Assembly: GCF_018310345.1 (NCBI RefSeq)
Contig: NZ_JAGXBY010000006.1
Location: forward strand, 1 to 43,122
Direction of reading: 5' to 3'
Source of the DNA: Ornithinibacillus massiliensis
GTDB lineage: Bacteria > Bacillota > Bacilli > Bacillales > Amphibacillaceae
Length of the DNA: 43,122 nt
Below are positions 34,217 through 42,982 of the stretch, piece after piece. Numbering within the stretch: the stretch's first letter is position 1; every line of letters begins with the position of its first letter. A program made the translations under genes and the position numbers. The notes under the pieces are model-generated. The model worked only from the letters and a program-made list of their open reading frames with translations. It was not told the origin of the DNA and ran no database searches.

Positions 34217-35569
34217 ATGAATTCGTTTTTAAGTACGTTAGTTGATATTTTAAGCGAACCAGCAATTCTAGTTGCATTAATTGCAATTGTTGGATTATTA
34301 CTACAACGTAAGAAATTATCGGATACGATAAAAGGTACAACGAAAACCTTTGTTGGGTTCCTTGTTATCTCTGCTGGTGCTGGTATCTTAGGTACTGCAC
34401 TTGAACCATTTGGAGCAATGTTCCAGGAAGCATTTAATGTATCTGGGGTAGTTCCCAATAATGAGGCAATAGTTGGATTAGCTCTAACGGAATATGGTAC
34501 TACTACGGCTCTTATTATGTTTTTTGGTATGATTGTAAACGTTTTAATTGCTCGAATCACACCTTTTAAGTATATTTTCTTAACAGGTCACCATACCCTT
34601 TACATGGCATGTATGTTAGCTGTTATTATGGCGGTAGCTGGTTTTAGTACACCGCTATTAATTGCGGTTGGTTCTGTTGCATTAGGTATCATCATGACGT
34701 TATCACCTGCCATTCTACAACCATTCATGCGCCAATTAACTGGCAATGATAATGTGGCATTAGGTCACTTTAGTGCTGTTGGTTATGCAGTTAGTGGTTT
34801 AGTAGGTAAGGCAGTAAAAGGGAAAAAAGAGGTTGTTTCGACTGAAAAAATCAATTTTCCGCAAGGATTAGGATTTTTACGTGATAGTACGGTTAGTATT
34901 GCATTAACTATGGCAATTATTTATATTATCGTAGCATTATTTGCAGGTCCTACATTTATTGAAGCGCAATTAAGTGACGGCACAAATTATATCGTATTCT
35001 CGTTAATCCAGGCTGGGAATTTTGCAGCAGGGGTATTCATTATTTTAGCCGGGGTACGATTAGTATTAGCTGAAATTGTTCCAGCATTCCAAGGTATCTC
35101 CACAAAACTAGTACCTAATGCAAAGCCGGCACTTGATGTACCAATTGTATTTACGTATGCCCCAAACGCGGTATTAATTGGTTTTTTCTCTAGCTTTATT
35201 GGGGGTATTGTATCCATGGTTGTAATGGCCTTTACAGGTAGTGTCATTATTTTACCAGGTGTTGTGCCTCACTTCTTTACAGGTGCCGCAGCCGGGGTAT
35301 TTGGTAATGCTACTGGTGGAGTTCGAGGCGCTATACTTGGCGCATTCGTTAATGGAATTATCATCTCGTTCTTACCAGTATTCTTAATGCCAGTACTTGG
35401 AGATCTAGGATTTGCAAACTCTACCTTCTCCGATGCTGACTTCGGTGTAGCCGGTATTTTCTTCGGATCACTTGCGAACTATTTTGGAACAATTGCCATA
35501 GTAATTAGCTTAGTAGTTATTCTATTGCTTATGGCAATACCTTATAAAAAGAAAATAGCTAAAAATTAA
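34217..35569 (+). CDS. PTS enzyme IIC, ascorbate (UlaA/SgaT) family
   Basis: A 450-residue membrane permease with about eleven hydrophobic segments. UlaA-type motifs are GTTTALIMFFGMIVNVLIAR, TGHHTLYMACM, and VVPHFFTGAAAGVFGNATGG. Length matches UlaA (about 450-465). UlaA transports L-ascorbate in E. coli, but relatives in Gram-positive operons with transketolase are thought to carry other, pentose-like sugars. It starts at ATG 34217 with AGGGGG upstream, follows EIIB, and is separated from transketolase by a large hairpin. Confidence 0.93.
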   Translation: MNSFLSTLVDILSEPAILVALIAIVGLLLQRKKLSDTIKGTTKTFVGFLVISAGAGILGTALEPFGAMFQEAFNVSGVVPNNEAIVGLALTEYGTTTALIMFFGMIVNVLIARITPFKYIFLTGHHTLYMACMLAVIMAVAGFSTPLLIAVGSVALGIIMTLSPAILQPFMRQLTGNDNVALGHFSAVGYAVSGLVGKAVKGKKEVVSTEKINFPQGLGFLRDSTVSIALTMAIIYIIVALFAGPTFIEAQLSDGTNYIVFSLIQAGNFAAGVFIILAGVRLVLAEIVPAFQGISTKLVPNAKPALDVPIVFTYAPNAVLIGFFSSFIGGIVSMVVMAFTGSVIILPGVVPHFFTGAAAGVFGNATGGVRGAILGAFVNGIIISFLPVFLMPVLGDLGFANSTFSDADFGVAGIFFGSLANYFGTIAIVISLVVILLLMAIPYKKKIAKN

Positions 35570-35573
35570 TAAT

Positions 35574-35644
35574 AATGGTCCGTGACCCGAATCCAATTTA
35601 GTATTGATAGGAATAATCTGGATTCGGGTCTAACCATTATTTTG
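35574..35644 (+). terminator. Large hairpin between EIIC and transketolase genes
   Basis: GACCCGAATCCA (35584-35595) pairs perfectly with TGGATTCGGGTC (35619-35630), extended by AATGGT (35574-35579) with ACCATT (35633-35638). ATTTT follows. The T tract is short, so it may be a partial terminator that lowers tkt relative to the PTS genes, or a processing/stability structure. Confidence 0.7.
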
Positions 35645-35686
35645 GATACATAATTACAGAACACATAAGAAATGGAGGAATAATGG

Positions 35687-37681
35687 ATGACAATTACAGA
35701 AAAAGCACGATCTGAGCTATCGATTAATACGATACGTACGTTGACGCTTGATAGTGTAGAAAAAGCGCAGCATGGACATGCCGGTATGCCTTTGGGGGCG
35801 GCACCAATGGCATATACACTATGGAAAAACTATTTATCTGTTAACCCGCTAAACCCAACTTGGGCAAACCGTGATCGGTTTGTTCTTTCAGCAGGTCATG
35901 GTTCGAATCTGTTGTATAATTTACTTCATTTAACAGGATTTGATATTACAATAGACGATTTAAAGAATACAAGACAATGGAATAGTAAAACTCCAGGACA
36001 CCCGGAGTATGGTCATACCCCAGGAGTAGAAGCCACTACTGGCCCACTTGGTCAAGGCATACCAGTAGCAGTAGGGATGGCTCTTGCGGAAAGATACTTA
36101 GCTGAAGTCTTTAATCGTGAAGATTATCCGATAGTCGATCACTTCACCTATACTATTTGTGGTGACGGTGATTTAATGGAGGGTGTTTCCTATGAAGCAG
36201 CATCACTGGCAGGACATCTTGGCTTGGGGCGTCTCATTGTCCTTTATGACTCCAACGATATTAGCTTAGACGGTGATCTCCAACATTCGTTCTCAGAAGA
36301 TATTCAAAAACGTTTTGAATCGATGCATTGGCAGTACATTCGTGTTGAAGATGGTAATGATATAACGGAAATAAAAGAAGCACTAAACCTAGCACGAATT
36401 GAAGAGCTGCGTCCAACCTTAATCGAAGTGAAAACGGTAATCGGTTATGGTTCCCCTTCATTACAAGGTACACATAAGGCACATAGTAATCCATTTGGAA
36501 AAGAAGAGATTAAACGCACGAAAAAACACCTCGGATGGAACTTTGAAGAGGAATTTTATGTTCCAGACGAGGTATATGAGGATTTTCGGTCTATACGTGA
36601 AAATGGAATACAAAAGGAAAAAGAGTGGAATCAGCTATTGGCTAAATATGAAGCGGATTATCCTATTGAAGCTCATGAATTTAAACGGATAGTAAATAGA
36701 GAATTACCAGATAAATGGGATGGGAATCTCCCTAACTTTGCTGTAGGACAATCAATTGCGACAAGGGCCTCAGCTAGTAAGGTGTTAAATTCTTTAGCGG
36801 ATAGGTTTCCGGAACTTGTTGGTGGTGCAGCTGATTTACACTCTTCTACTCTAGCTAATTTAATTCATTATGGTGATGTTAAACCTGGTAGTTATGGTGG
36901 AAGAAATGTGTGGTTCGGTGTCCGAGAATTTGCTATGGGAGCAATTGCTAATGGGATGGCACTGCATTATTTAAAACCATTTGTAAGTACATTCTTTGTA
37001 TTCTCCGACTATTTACGTCCGGCAATTCGTTTAGCTGCTTTAATGAAATTACCGGTAACTTATGTATTTACGCATGATAGTGTGGCAGTTGGAGCAGATG
37101 GACCAACTCACCAGCCGGTTGAACATCTTGCGTCGCTCCGTGCCATGCCTGGAGTATCTATTATTCGACCTGCTGATGCCAATGAAGCAAAAGTCGCTTG
37201 GAAGATAGCCATATCATCCACCGACAAGCCTACCATTCTAGTATTAGGGCGCCAAGGACTCCCTACACTGAAGGAAACTAGTAAACTGGCAATGAATGGA
37301 GTGACAAAAGGAGCATATGTTGTATCTCCAGTAGCAGATCCTTGTGGAATCATCATTGCAACAGGTTCTGAAGTGAATTTAGCATTATCTGCACAACAAG
37401 AACTTGCAATGGAAGGTATTTATGTCAATGTAGTAAGCATGCCATCTTGGGATCTTTTTGATCAACAACCAGATGAATATAAAGAAACTGTTCTTCCAAG
37501 ACAACTAACGAAACGGCTTTCTGTTGAAATGGGTTCCAAAATTGGGTGGAAAGACTATGTTGGTTTAAATGGGAAAGTGATGAGTATTGATAAATTTGGT
37601 CAATCAGCACCAGGCGAGGAAGTGATGGAGAAATATGGTTTCACGGTGGATCATGTTGTAGAGCAATTTAAACGTTTATAA
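35687..37681 (+). CDS. tkt: Transketolase
   Basis: A 664-residue thiamine-diphosphate enzyme that moves two-carbon units between pentose-phosphate-pathway sugars. The N-terminal domain has [49 protein letters not shown], and the TPP/Mg site [20 protein letters not shown] with SNDISLDG. The central domain has the catalytic Glu in [16 protein letters not shown] and [34 protein letters not shown]-terminal domain completes it. Full length, unlike the split transketolases seen in some PTS operons. GGAGG precedes ATG 35687. As last gene of the PTS operon it probably processes the imported sugar phosphate; whether it is also the housekeeping enzyme cannot be judged here. Confidence 0.95.
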   Translation: MTITEKARSELSINTIRTLTLDSVEKAQHGHAGMPLGAAPMAYTLWKNYLSVNPLNPTWANRDRFVLSAGHGSNLLYNLLHLTGFDITIDDLKNTRQWNSKTPGHPEYGHTPGVEATTGPLGQGIPVAVGMALAERYLAEVFNREDYPIVDHFTYTICGDGDLMEGVSYEAASLAGHLGLGRLIVLYDSNDISLDGDLQHSFSEDIQKRFESMHWQYIRVEDGNDITEIKEALNLARIEELRPTLIEVKTVIGYGSPSLQGTHKAHSNPFGKEEIKRTKKHLGWNFEEEFYVPDEVYEDFRSIRENGIQKEKEWNQLLAKYEADYPIEAHEFKRIVNRELPDKWDGNLPNFAVGQSIATRASASKVLNSLADRFPELVGGAADLHSSTLANLIHYGDVKPGSYGGRNVWFGVREFAMGAIANGMALHYLKPFVSTFFVFSDYLRPAIRLAALMKLPVTYVFTHDSVAVGADGPTHQPVEHLASLRAMPGVSIIRPADANEAKVAWKIAISSTDKPTILVLGRQGLPTLKETSKLAMNGVTKGAYVVSPVADPCGIIIATGSEVNLALSAQQELAMEGIYVNVVSMPSWDLFDQQPDEYKETVLPRQLTKRLSVEMGSKIGWKDYVGLNGKVMSIDKFGQSAPGEEVMEKYGFTVDHVVEQFKRL

Positions 37682-37686
37682 TGATT

Positions 37687-37730
37687 AGTGCCAGATACTA
37701 TATATGCTCCAAGATAGTACTGGCACTTTT
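37687..37730 (+). terminator. Terminator after transketolase
   Basis: AGTGCCAG (37687-37694) pairs with CTGGCACT (37720-37727), with additional inner pairing of ACTAT and ATAGT, followed by TTTTG. It starts five bases after the stop. Confidence 0.82.
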
Positions 37731-37743
37731 GTTAGCATCATTA

Positions 37744-38199
37744 TTATTTGGTTGGATCTCTTCTCTTATCAGTCTTTCTTGTTATACGGTTTGGTGTGGA
37801 TTCCTCTGCAATTTCGGTTTGATATCTTCCTCTAGTTAGTGGACGGGTACTCTTTTCATCCGGTCCTTTTTCTTGCATGTACGCATGTAGGAAGGGTTCG
37901 GTGATTGTAATGAAAAAAGCTGCGAATAAGGAAGCTAATACGATAGGCATGTCCGTTTGAATAAATATAATCCCAAGCATTGCCAACGTTACAAAAGCTA
38001 AAAAGAAATCAGAAATACTTGCTACGACATTTCCAAAACGTCTTAAGATAAACAAATCACTAACAACATATGCAACTGCAGTGGTTAATACACTGATAAT
38101 AAATAAATTAACTAAGGAAGCATCATAAAATATGCCAAAAATCGAAAAAACGATAATCATATTTATGATAAACTTAATCCCAAGTGCTTTTAAATTCAT
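37744..38199 (-). CDS. YndM-like DUF2512 membrane protein
   Basis: A 151-residue protein with four transmembrane segments in its first 110 residues. It is recognised by the DUF2512 pattern: KFIINMIIVFSIFGIFY, ISVLTTAVAYVVSDLFILRR, and a strongly charged cytoplasmic tail (EKSTRPLTRGRYQTEIAEES). The family is limited to Bacillaceae and relatives and has no known activity. AAAGGA lies upstream of the ATG. It converges with tkt. Confidence 0.85.
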   Translation of the reverse strand: MNLKALGIKFIINMIIVFSIFGIFYDASLVNLFIISVLTTAVAYVVSDLFILRRFGNVVASISDFFLAFVTLAMLGIIFIQTDMPIVLASLFAAFFITITEPFLHAYMQEKGPDEKSTRPLTRGRYQTEIAEESTPNRITRKTDKRRDPTK

Positions 38200-38332
38200 T
38201 TAACGAAACATCCTTTCAGGAGAGTTAATATAGAATTGGGAAATTACACAAGTGCTGGTAGTAGTATTTGGCAAACTGCCTGAAAATATGATATCAATAA
38301 CAAATAAATATCCTTAGATGGAGGACTACCTT

Positions 38333-38596
38333 ATGAAATTTTTTGCCGTTTTTTTACCGATGAAGGATGAAGAGAAAAGTAAACAGTATCGCGAAGAACA
38401 CTTACAGTTTTTACAGGAGAAACAAGAGGAAGGCTTTATTTTTGCAAAGGGACGATTTGTGGATGGAGCAGGTGGATTAGTAATATATAAAGCTGATTTA
38501 TTAGAACAAGTAGAAGACATGGTGAAAAAGGATCCTTATGTTCTAAAAGGTGCAAGAGGCTATGAAATTCATGAATGGGAAATGACACAAGCATAA
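38333..38596 (+). CDS. YciI-family protein
   Basis: An 87-residue protein with the ferredoxin-like YciI pattern: MKFFAVFLPMKD, REEHLQFLQEKQEEGFIFAKG, GGLVIYKADLLEQVEDMVKKDPYVL and a final beta strand, EIHEWEM. The conserved His of REEHLQFL is in place. YciI proteins are small dimers, and a few have hydrolase-like or muconolactone-type activity; for most the function is unknown. The frame is open from an ATG at 38318, but GGAGG (38320-38324) sits eight bases before ATG 38333. Monocistronic, with a shared terminator. Confidence 0.88.
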   Translation: MKFFAVFLPMKDEEKSKQYREEHLQFLQEKQEEGFIFAKGRFVDGAGGLVIYKADLLEQVEDMVKKDPYVLKGARGYEIHEWEMTQA

Positions 38597-38600
38597 GAAA

Positions 38601-38630
38601 AGGCCAAAACGAACTGACTCGTTTTGGCCT
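38601..38630. terminator. Bidirectional terminator between YciI and SRPBCC genes
   Basis: AGGCCAAAACGA (38601-38612) and TCGTTTTGGCCT (38619-38630) form a perfect 12-bp stem with a six-base loop. The T tract is better on the minus strand (TTTTC) than on the plus strand. Confidence 0.82.
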
Positions 38631-38658
38631 CTCATTAATCTCTGAAGGTTCGCTCTGT

Positions 38659-39123
38659 TTAATAACCTCTTGCCACTTGCCGTTGATTATCCATTATTTT
38701 TACTACAATTGATTCTGTTAGTCGCCTTACTGCTTTTGGAACTAATGTTTTTAAAATAGGATTAATGACAGGTCCCATCAAACCTTTTGCTGTTATGTTC
38801 AAATTTCCAGTCATCTCGGTTTGGAAGTCTGTTATCGTTCTTGCTTCAAAATACCCTCTACCCGTTACATTTTCACTTAATCCCGTTAACGTAAAACTTA
38901 CTGTAGTTGGCCTTTTCCACTCGACAATATCAATTCTCATACTAACTGTCTTCTGTAGCTTTCCAACATCTCCTTTAAATTTCCAAGTGGACTGCTTTTC
39001 ATTGAGAACCTTGTGCTCGATATAACCAGGGACCAGTGGAGCCCATTTGTTCATATCGCTGACAAATCCCCATACAACTTCAATAGGTACATCTACTTCT
39101 TTTGAAAATGAACCTCCAGGCAT
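38659..39123 (-). CDS. SRPBCC-fold (CoxG-like) protein
   Basis: A 154-residue protein of the START/Bet v1-like SRPBCC superfamily. Visible are the opening strand GSFSKEVDVPIEVVWGFVSD, the helix WAPLVPGYIEHKVL, the alternating strands STWKFKGDVGKLQKTVSM and TTVSFTLTGLSENVTGRGYF, and a long C-terminal helix. The CoxG branch shows a similar start, but no CO dehydrogenase genes occur here, so the lipid- or ligand-binding role is open. AGGAGG precedes ATG 39123. It is transcribed away from a long gene-poor region. Confidence 0.8.
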   Translation of the reverse strand: MPGGSFSKEVDVPIEVVWGFVSDMNKWAPLVPGYIEHKVLNEKQSTWKFKGDVGKLQKTVSMRIDIVEWKRPTTVSFTLTGLSENVTGRGYFEARTITDFQTEMTGNLNITAKGLMGPVINPILKTLVPKAVRRLTESIVVKIMDNQRQVARGY

Positions 39124-39436
39124 GCCAATAACCTCCTTTAATCCATGTTACCAAGTATATTAGCAATATCATTTTTTATTCGAGAAAACTGCAATTTAAT
39201 CGGTTATAGGACAAGTTACCTAATGAAAATGTCGAATGATGTTGAAAAAAAGAAATTAATTTGTTTTCTTATAAATTAAGCGGTCTAAAATAAAATTATC
39301 CTATAAAAATTTCCCTTAAAATGTATGATTATTAGCTTTTTCTTGTCGAATTAGGTCAAAAATACTAAAAATCGCAATTGGAAAAATTCTATTGTCTTTG
39401 TTTATGATATAACCAAGGAAGAAAGGAGGGGGTAAA
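39124..39436. other. Gene-poor AT-rich region upstream of a small ORF, with Spo0A-box-like sequences
   Basis: No supported gene. TGTCGAA occurs at 39230-39236 and 39344-39350 (the second as TTGTCGAA), matching the core of the Spo0A box TGNCGAA. A third match, TGCCGAA, lies at 39707-39713, upstream of asnB. No strong inverted repeat or RNA fold was seen. Confidence 0.4.
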
Positions 39437-39568
39437 GTGAACTATAATGAATTTTTAGAGTTAAAAAGGAAGGTGGAGCAACACGAAAAAACAATTGTAC
39501 AACTTCTTGAAATTATTGCCGCTACAAACCGTCGCCTATCCGAAATAAAACTATTGAATACACTCTAA
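39437..39568 (+). CDS. 43-residue coiled-coil small protein
   Basis: GTG 39437 follows GGAGGG (39425-39430) with good spacing. The frame reads NYNEFLELKRKVEQHEKTI then VQLLEIIAATNRRLSEIKLL to TAA at 39566-39568. Leucine and isoleucine fall at heptad-like positions (LELKRKVEQHEKTIVQLL), so a short coiled coil or dimer is likely. No signal or membrane segment. Codon use and ribosome site are convincing for a real gene despite the small size. I do not recognise a named family. It stands alone in a 720-base interval between the SRPBCC gene and asnB. Confidence 0.65.
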   Translation: MNYNEFLELKRKVEQHEKTIVQLLEIIAATNRRLSEIKLLNTL

Positions 39569-39643
39569 TCTTCTCATTCTTACTACATAATCCAATAAAA
39601 TCCCTCAATCCTCCTCGCAAGGCATCCTCATCATGTCAAAATA

Positions 39644-39678
39644 AATAAGAATCAGTCGTCCCCCGATTGATTCTTATT
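39644..39678 (+). terminator. Terminator after the 43-codon gene
   Basis: AATAAGAATCA (39644-39654) pairs with TGATTCTTATT (39668-39678), with further inner G-U pairing. The T run after it is weak (CCACATTATTTT), and 75 bases separate it from the stop. Confidence 0.6.
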
Positions 39679-39730
39679 CCACATTATTTTAAGTTTAGTC
39701 GAATAATGCCGAATACTGTTGTGTTCCCTC

Positions 39731-39759
39731 TTGAGATTGTCTCCTTAACTTGGTAAAAT
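39731..39759 (+). promoter_or_regulatory. Sigma-A-type promoter of asnB
   Basis: TTGAGA (39731-39736), a 17-base spacer and TAAAAT (39754-39759). The Spo0A-box-like TGCCGAA (39707-39713) is centred about 20 bases upstream of the -35 box. Confidence 0.6.
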
Positions 39760-39842
39760 TAATAGGTATAAATTTAAGGAAGAATTAAATAAACTACTAG
39801 TTAGATAACATAGTAGAATTGGAAATATGAGGAGATACTGCC

Positions 39843-41696
39843 ATGTGTGGTTTTGTTGGATTCGCAACCAAGACAATTGATATAGATAAAGCAACCGTTA
39901 TACAAGAAATGATGAATACTATTGGGCACCGAGGTCCAGACAGTGACGGCTATCATGTAGATGGAAATGTTACATTAGGCTTTAGAAGATTGCAAATTAT
40001 TGATTTAACACCCGATGCTAGTCAGCCAATGTTTAATGAGGATAACTCGATTGCCTTAATTTTTAATGGGGAAATTTATAATTACCAAGTTTTAATGGAT
40101 GATTTGAAGGAAAAAGGTCATGTATTTAAAAGCCAAAGTGACACAGAGGTAATCATCCACGGTTACGAAGAATATGGAGTAGAAATCCTTCAAAAGCTTC
40201 GAGGAATGTTTGCTTTTGCATTATGGGATAAAAGAGATGAGTCGTTATTTATCGCTCGTGATTTCTTTGGTATTAAACCTATGTATTATACACAAAATAC
40301 TACTGATAATTCTTTACTTTTTGGATCAGAAATTAAATCGTTTATGAAATTCCCTGGTTTCCAAAAGGAATTAAATAAAAAAGCATTAAAGCCATATTTA
40401 ACGTTCCAATATTCTGCGCTTGATGAAACGTTCTTTAAAGGAGTTTACAAGCTTAGACCTGGTCACTATATGATTTATAAGAATGGTGAAATGGAAATTA
40501 ACCAATATTGGGATGTGCCATTTGAAACAGAGGAAAATTCACTAGAATACTATGTTCAACAAATCAAAGAAACAATGGAGGAATCTGTTAAGTACCATCG
40601 TATCAGTGATGTGAAAGTGGGATCCTTCTTATCTGGTGGTGTGGATTCTAGTTATATTACAGCACTTCTAAAGCCAGACAAAACCTTCTCAGTCGGTTTT
40701 GAGGATTACGAAGGTATTTTCAATGAAACTAATATCGCTGCAGATCTGTCCAAGCAATTAGGAATTGAAAATCATAAGAAAATAATCAGTGCAGATGAGT
40801 TCTTTGATATCATTCCTACGGTTCAATATCATATGGATGAGCCACAATCTAATCTTTCTTCTGTGCCGCTATATTTCTTAGCAGAGCTTGCAAGTCAGCA
40901 TGCAACAGTGCTTCTTTCCGGAGAGGGTGCAGATGAAATTTTTGGTGGGTATGCATGGTATGAAACATCAAAAGAAATGCGTGCCTATGAGAAAATACCA
41001 TTTATTTTCCGACGCATTTTATCTAATATTGCCAAGAAACTTCCAGAAAATCGAATTACTACATTCTTCGTAAAAGGTGGTCAAAAGGTTGAGGAGAAGT
41101 TTATTGGCCAGGCGAAGGTATTTGATGAGAAGGATGCCATGAGAGTCCTAAAGGATGATTATAAGGATGCACCAACTGCAGTTGAAATTGTACGTGAATC
41201 CTATGAAAGAGTTCCAGGTAAAGACAATGTGACGAAGATGCAATATGTCGATATGAAGCACTGGTTACCTGGAGATATACTATTAAAGGCAGACAAAATG
41301 AGTTCTGCACATTCTATTGAACTTCGCGTTCCATTCTTGGATAAAGAAGTGATGGAAATGGCAGGAAAAATTCCAGCACATTTAAAGGTAAATGATATTG
41401 ATACAAAATATGTTTTACGTAAAGCAGCAAATGAAGTATTACCAGATGAATGGGCAAATCGTCCAAAGGTTGGATTTCCTGTACCATTCCGAGAATGGCT
41501 TAAACAATCGAAGTACTATAATAAAGTGAGAGAAGTTTTTGAATCTGATATTGCGAAACAATTCTTCCATACGGATATGTTATTAAAGTTTCTGGATGAG
41601 CACTATCACGGGCAAGCTAACCGTGCTCGCTATATTTGGACGGTTTATGTATTTTTAGTGTGGTATAAACGTTTCTTTATTGATATGGAGGACTAA
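39843..41696 (+). CDS. asnB: Glutamine-dependent asparagine synthetase
   Basis: A 617-residue enzyme that makes asparagine from aspartate, ATP and glutamine. It begins MCGFVGF, so Cys2 is the glutaminase nucleophile after removal of Met1. The N-terminal class II amidotransferase domain (to about residue 185) has HRGPDSDG, FNGEIYNY and SDTEVIIHGYEEYG. The synthetase domain (about 215-600) has the ATP pyrophosphatase loop SFLSGGVDSSYI (about 258-269), SVGFEDYEG, and LSGEGADEIFGGYAWY. The length is close to the AsnO/AsnB enzymes of Bacilli. ATG 39843 has an AGGAG site. It is followed after 54 bases by a C39-like peptidase, with which it may be co-transcribed. Confidence 0.95.
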   Translation: MCGFVGFATKTIDIDKATVIQEMMNTIGHRGPDSDGYHVDGNVTLGFRRLQIIDLTPDASQPMFNEDNSIALIFNGEIYNYQVLMDDLKEKGHVFKSQSDTEVIIHGYEEYGVEILQKLRGMFAFALWDKRDESLFIARDFFGIKPMYYTQNTTDNSLLFGSEIKSFMKFPGFQKELNKKALKPYLTFQYSALDETFFKGVYKLRPGHYMIYKNGEMEINQYWDVPFETEENSLEYYVQQIKETMEESVKYHRISDVKVGSFLSGGVDSSYITALLKPDKTFSVGFEDYEGIFNETNIAADLSKQLGIENHKKIISADEFFDIIPTVQYHMDEPQSNLSSVPLYFLAELASQHATVLLSGEGADEIFGGYAWYETSKEMRAYEKIPFIFRRILSNIAKKLPENRITTFFVKGGQKVEEKFIGQAKVFDEKDAMRVLKDDYKDAPTAVEIVRESYERVPGKDNVTKMQYVDMKHWLPGDILLKADKMSSAHSIELRVPFLDKEVMEMAGKIPAHLKVNDIDTKYVLRKAANEVLPDEWANRPKVGFPVPFREWLKQSKYYNKVREVFESDIAKQFFHTDMLLKFLDEHYHGQANRARYIWTVYVFLVWYKRFFIDMED

Positions 41697-41750
41697 GCTA
41701 GCAGTTTTATATGATGATGAAATCAGAGCATGGTAGGGAGTTGCTCATAG

Positions 41751-42794
41751 GTGAAACTTATCATTAGAAATTCGATACTCTTCTTTTTTCTGTTTTTAAG
41801 TATTATTCTTGTCGTGTTAAAAGGCGAAAAGATAAATGCTTTTGTCTCTGAGGTATTTGATAAGAATGAAGGAGTAATAACCATTGTGAGTATCGATGCT
41901 CAACAAGGCTTTCCAATTAAAGATGTTACATTTCAACTGCTTGATTCAGAAACAGAAGAAGTTCTAGCAGAGCTCACTACCGGAAGTGACGGTGTTGTAC
42001 GGACTAATGACCTTCCACAAAATAAAACTTATCAAATTATCCAAACGGATATTTACTGGCCATATCAATTAAATACAGATCCTCAAACCATAGCATTGTT
42101 ATCGGAGGAGGAAGAAATTGCTATAGAGAATAATGTTCATCCCTCCGTTACCACTTATGAACGAACAGATCAAGATGAAGTCGTTGTGACTGAAATGAAT
42201 TTATCGGTAGATACTGTGTTACAAGAACCAGAGCTACCGAATGGTTGTGAGGTTACCTCATTAGCTTCCGTTTTACATTATTATGGGTATGAAGTAGACA
42301 AAACGGTACTTTCTGATAAGTATTTACCAAAGATTCCCTTCGAGGTTAAGAATGGTAAGCTATATGGTGCAGACCCATATAATGCTTATGCAGGTGAACC
42401 AAGAAGTAGAAACCAAGGGTTCTTTAGTTATGCCCCACCTATTATAGAGACAGTCAACCGCTATTTTAAAGAGGTGGGGGGACATCATAAAACAGAAGAC
42501 ATAACAGGAAGTAGTCCGGAAGAATTGTTAAACAATTATGTTCAGGAAGGGATTCCAGTAGTTGTTTGGACTACGATTGATCTTAAGGAGCCATTATTTA
42601 ATTATTCTTGGTATGTGCATGGGACTGAAAAATCAATCGATGTTATCCGAAATTCGCATACGGTAGTGTTGACTGGATTTAGTGAAGAGGAAGTATTTGT
42701 AATGGATCCGTTAAAAGGAAATGTATCCTATCCGATGGATCAATTTTTTGAAATTTATAAGAAAGCTGGAAGCCATGCAATGGTTGTACGGTAA
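41751..42794 (+). CDS. Exported C39-like cysteine peptidase with N-terminal Cna-B-like domain
   Basis: A 347-residue protein. It has an N-terminal hydrophobic segment (about residues 8-25) that anchors or exports it. A beta-rich Cna-B-like domain (about 38-115) follows: GVITIVSIDAQQGFPIKDV, TTGSDGVVRTNDLP and NKTYQIIQ. The C-terminal Peptidase_C39_2-type domain (about 148-347) has catalytic Cys166 in PNGCEVTSLASVLHYYGY, His303 in NSHTVVLTGFSEE and Asp in VMDPLKG. It resembles YvpB-like proteins. The target is unknown; the fold suggests cleavage or trimming of an outside peptide, or wall binding. GTG 41751 has GGGAG upstream at a long spacing. Confidence 0.86.
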   Translation: MKLIIRNSILFFFLFLSIILVVLKGEKINAFVSEVFDKNEGVITIVSIDAQQGFPIKDVTFQLLDSETEEVLAELTTGSDGVVRTNDLPQNKTYQIIQTDIYWPYQLNTDPQTIALLSEEEEIAIENNVHPSVTTYERTDQDEVVVTEMNLSVDTVLQEPELPNGCEVTSLASVLHYYGYEVDKTVLSDKYLPKIPFEVKNGKLYGADPYNAYAGEPRSRNQGFFSYAPPIIETVNRYFKEVGGHHKTEDITGSSPEELLNNYVQEGIPVVVWTTIDLKEPLFNYSWYVHGTEKSIDVIRNSHTVVLTGFSEEEVFVMDPLKGNVSYPMDQFFEIYKKAGSHAMVVR

Positions 42795-42796
42795 AG

Positions 42797-42830
42797 AAAA
42801 CCACGGACTATGTGTTGTCTGTGGTTTTTT
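42797..42830 (+). terminator. Terminator after the C39-like peptidase
   Basis: AAAACCACGGAC (42797-42808) pairs with GTCTGTGGTTTT (42817-42828), with one G-U, followed by a T run. Confidence 0.88.
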
Positions 42831-42982
42831 TACGTTTACATGTATTTACTAGAATATGGAAAGGAATAAATCAGAAAAGAGGATGGGACAAAACTATTTC
42901 TAACATAGGATAAACCAAACATTAAAGTTAGCGCATCAGAACCGCCCCGGAAATATACTTGCGGTTGCTTCCAGTACAGGGG
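42831..42982. other. Non-coding lead-in to the terminal repeat array
   Basis: No gene. It holds AGGATGGGACAAAAC (from 42880), of a kind I recall from intergenic elements of Bacilli, and a small hairpin AACCGC (42940-42945) with GCGGTT (42961-42966). GC content rises near 42941-42985 compared with its surroundings. Confidence 0.4.
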
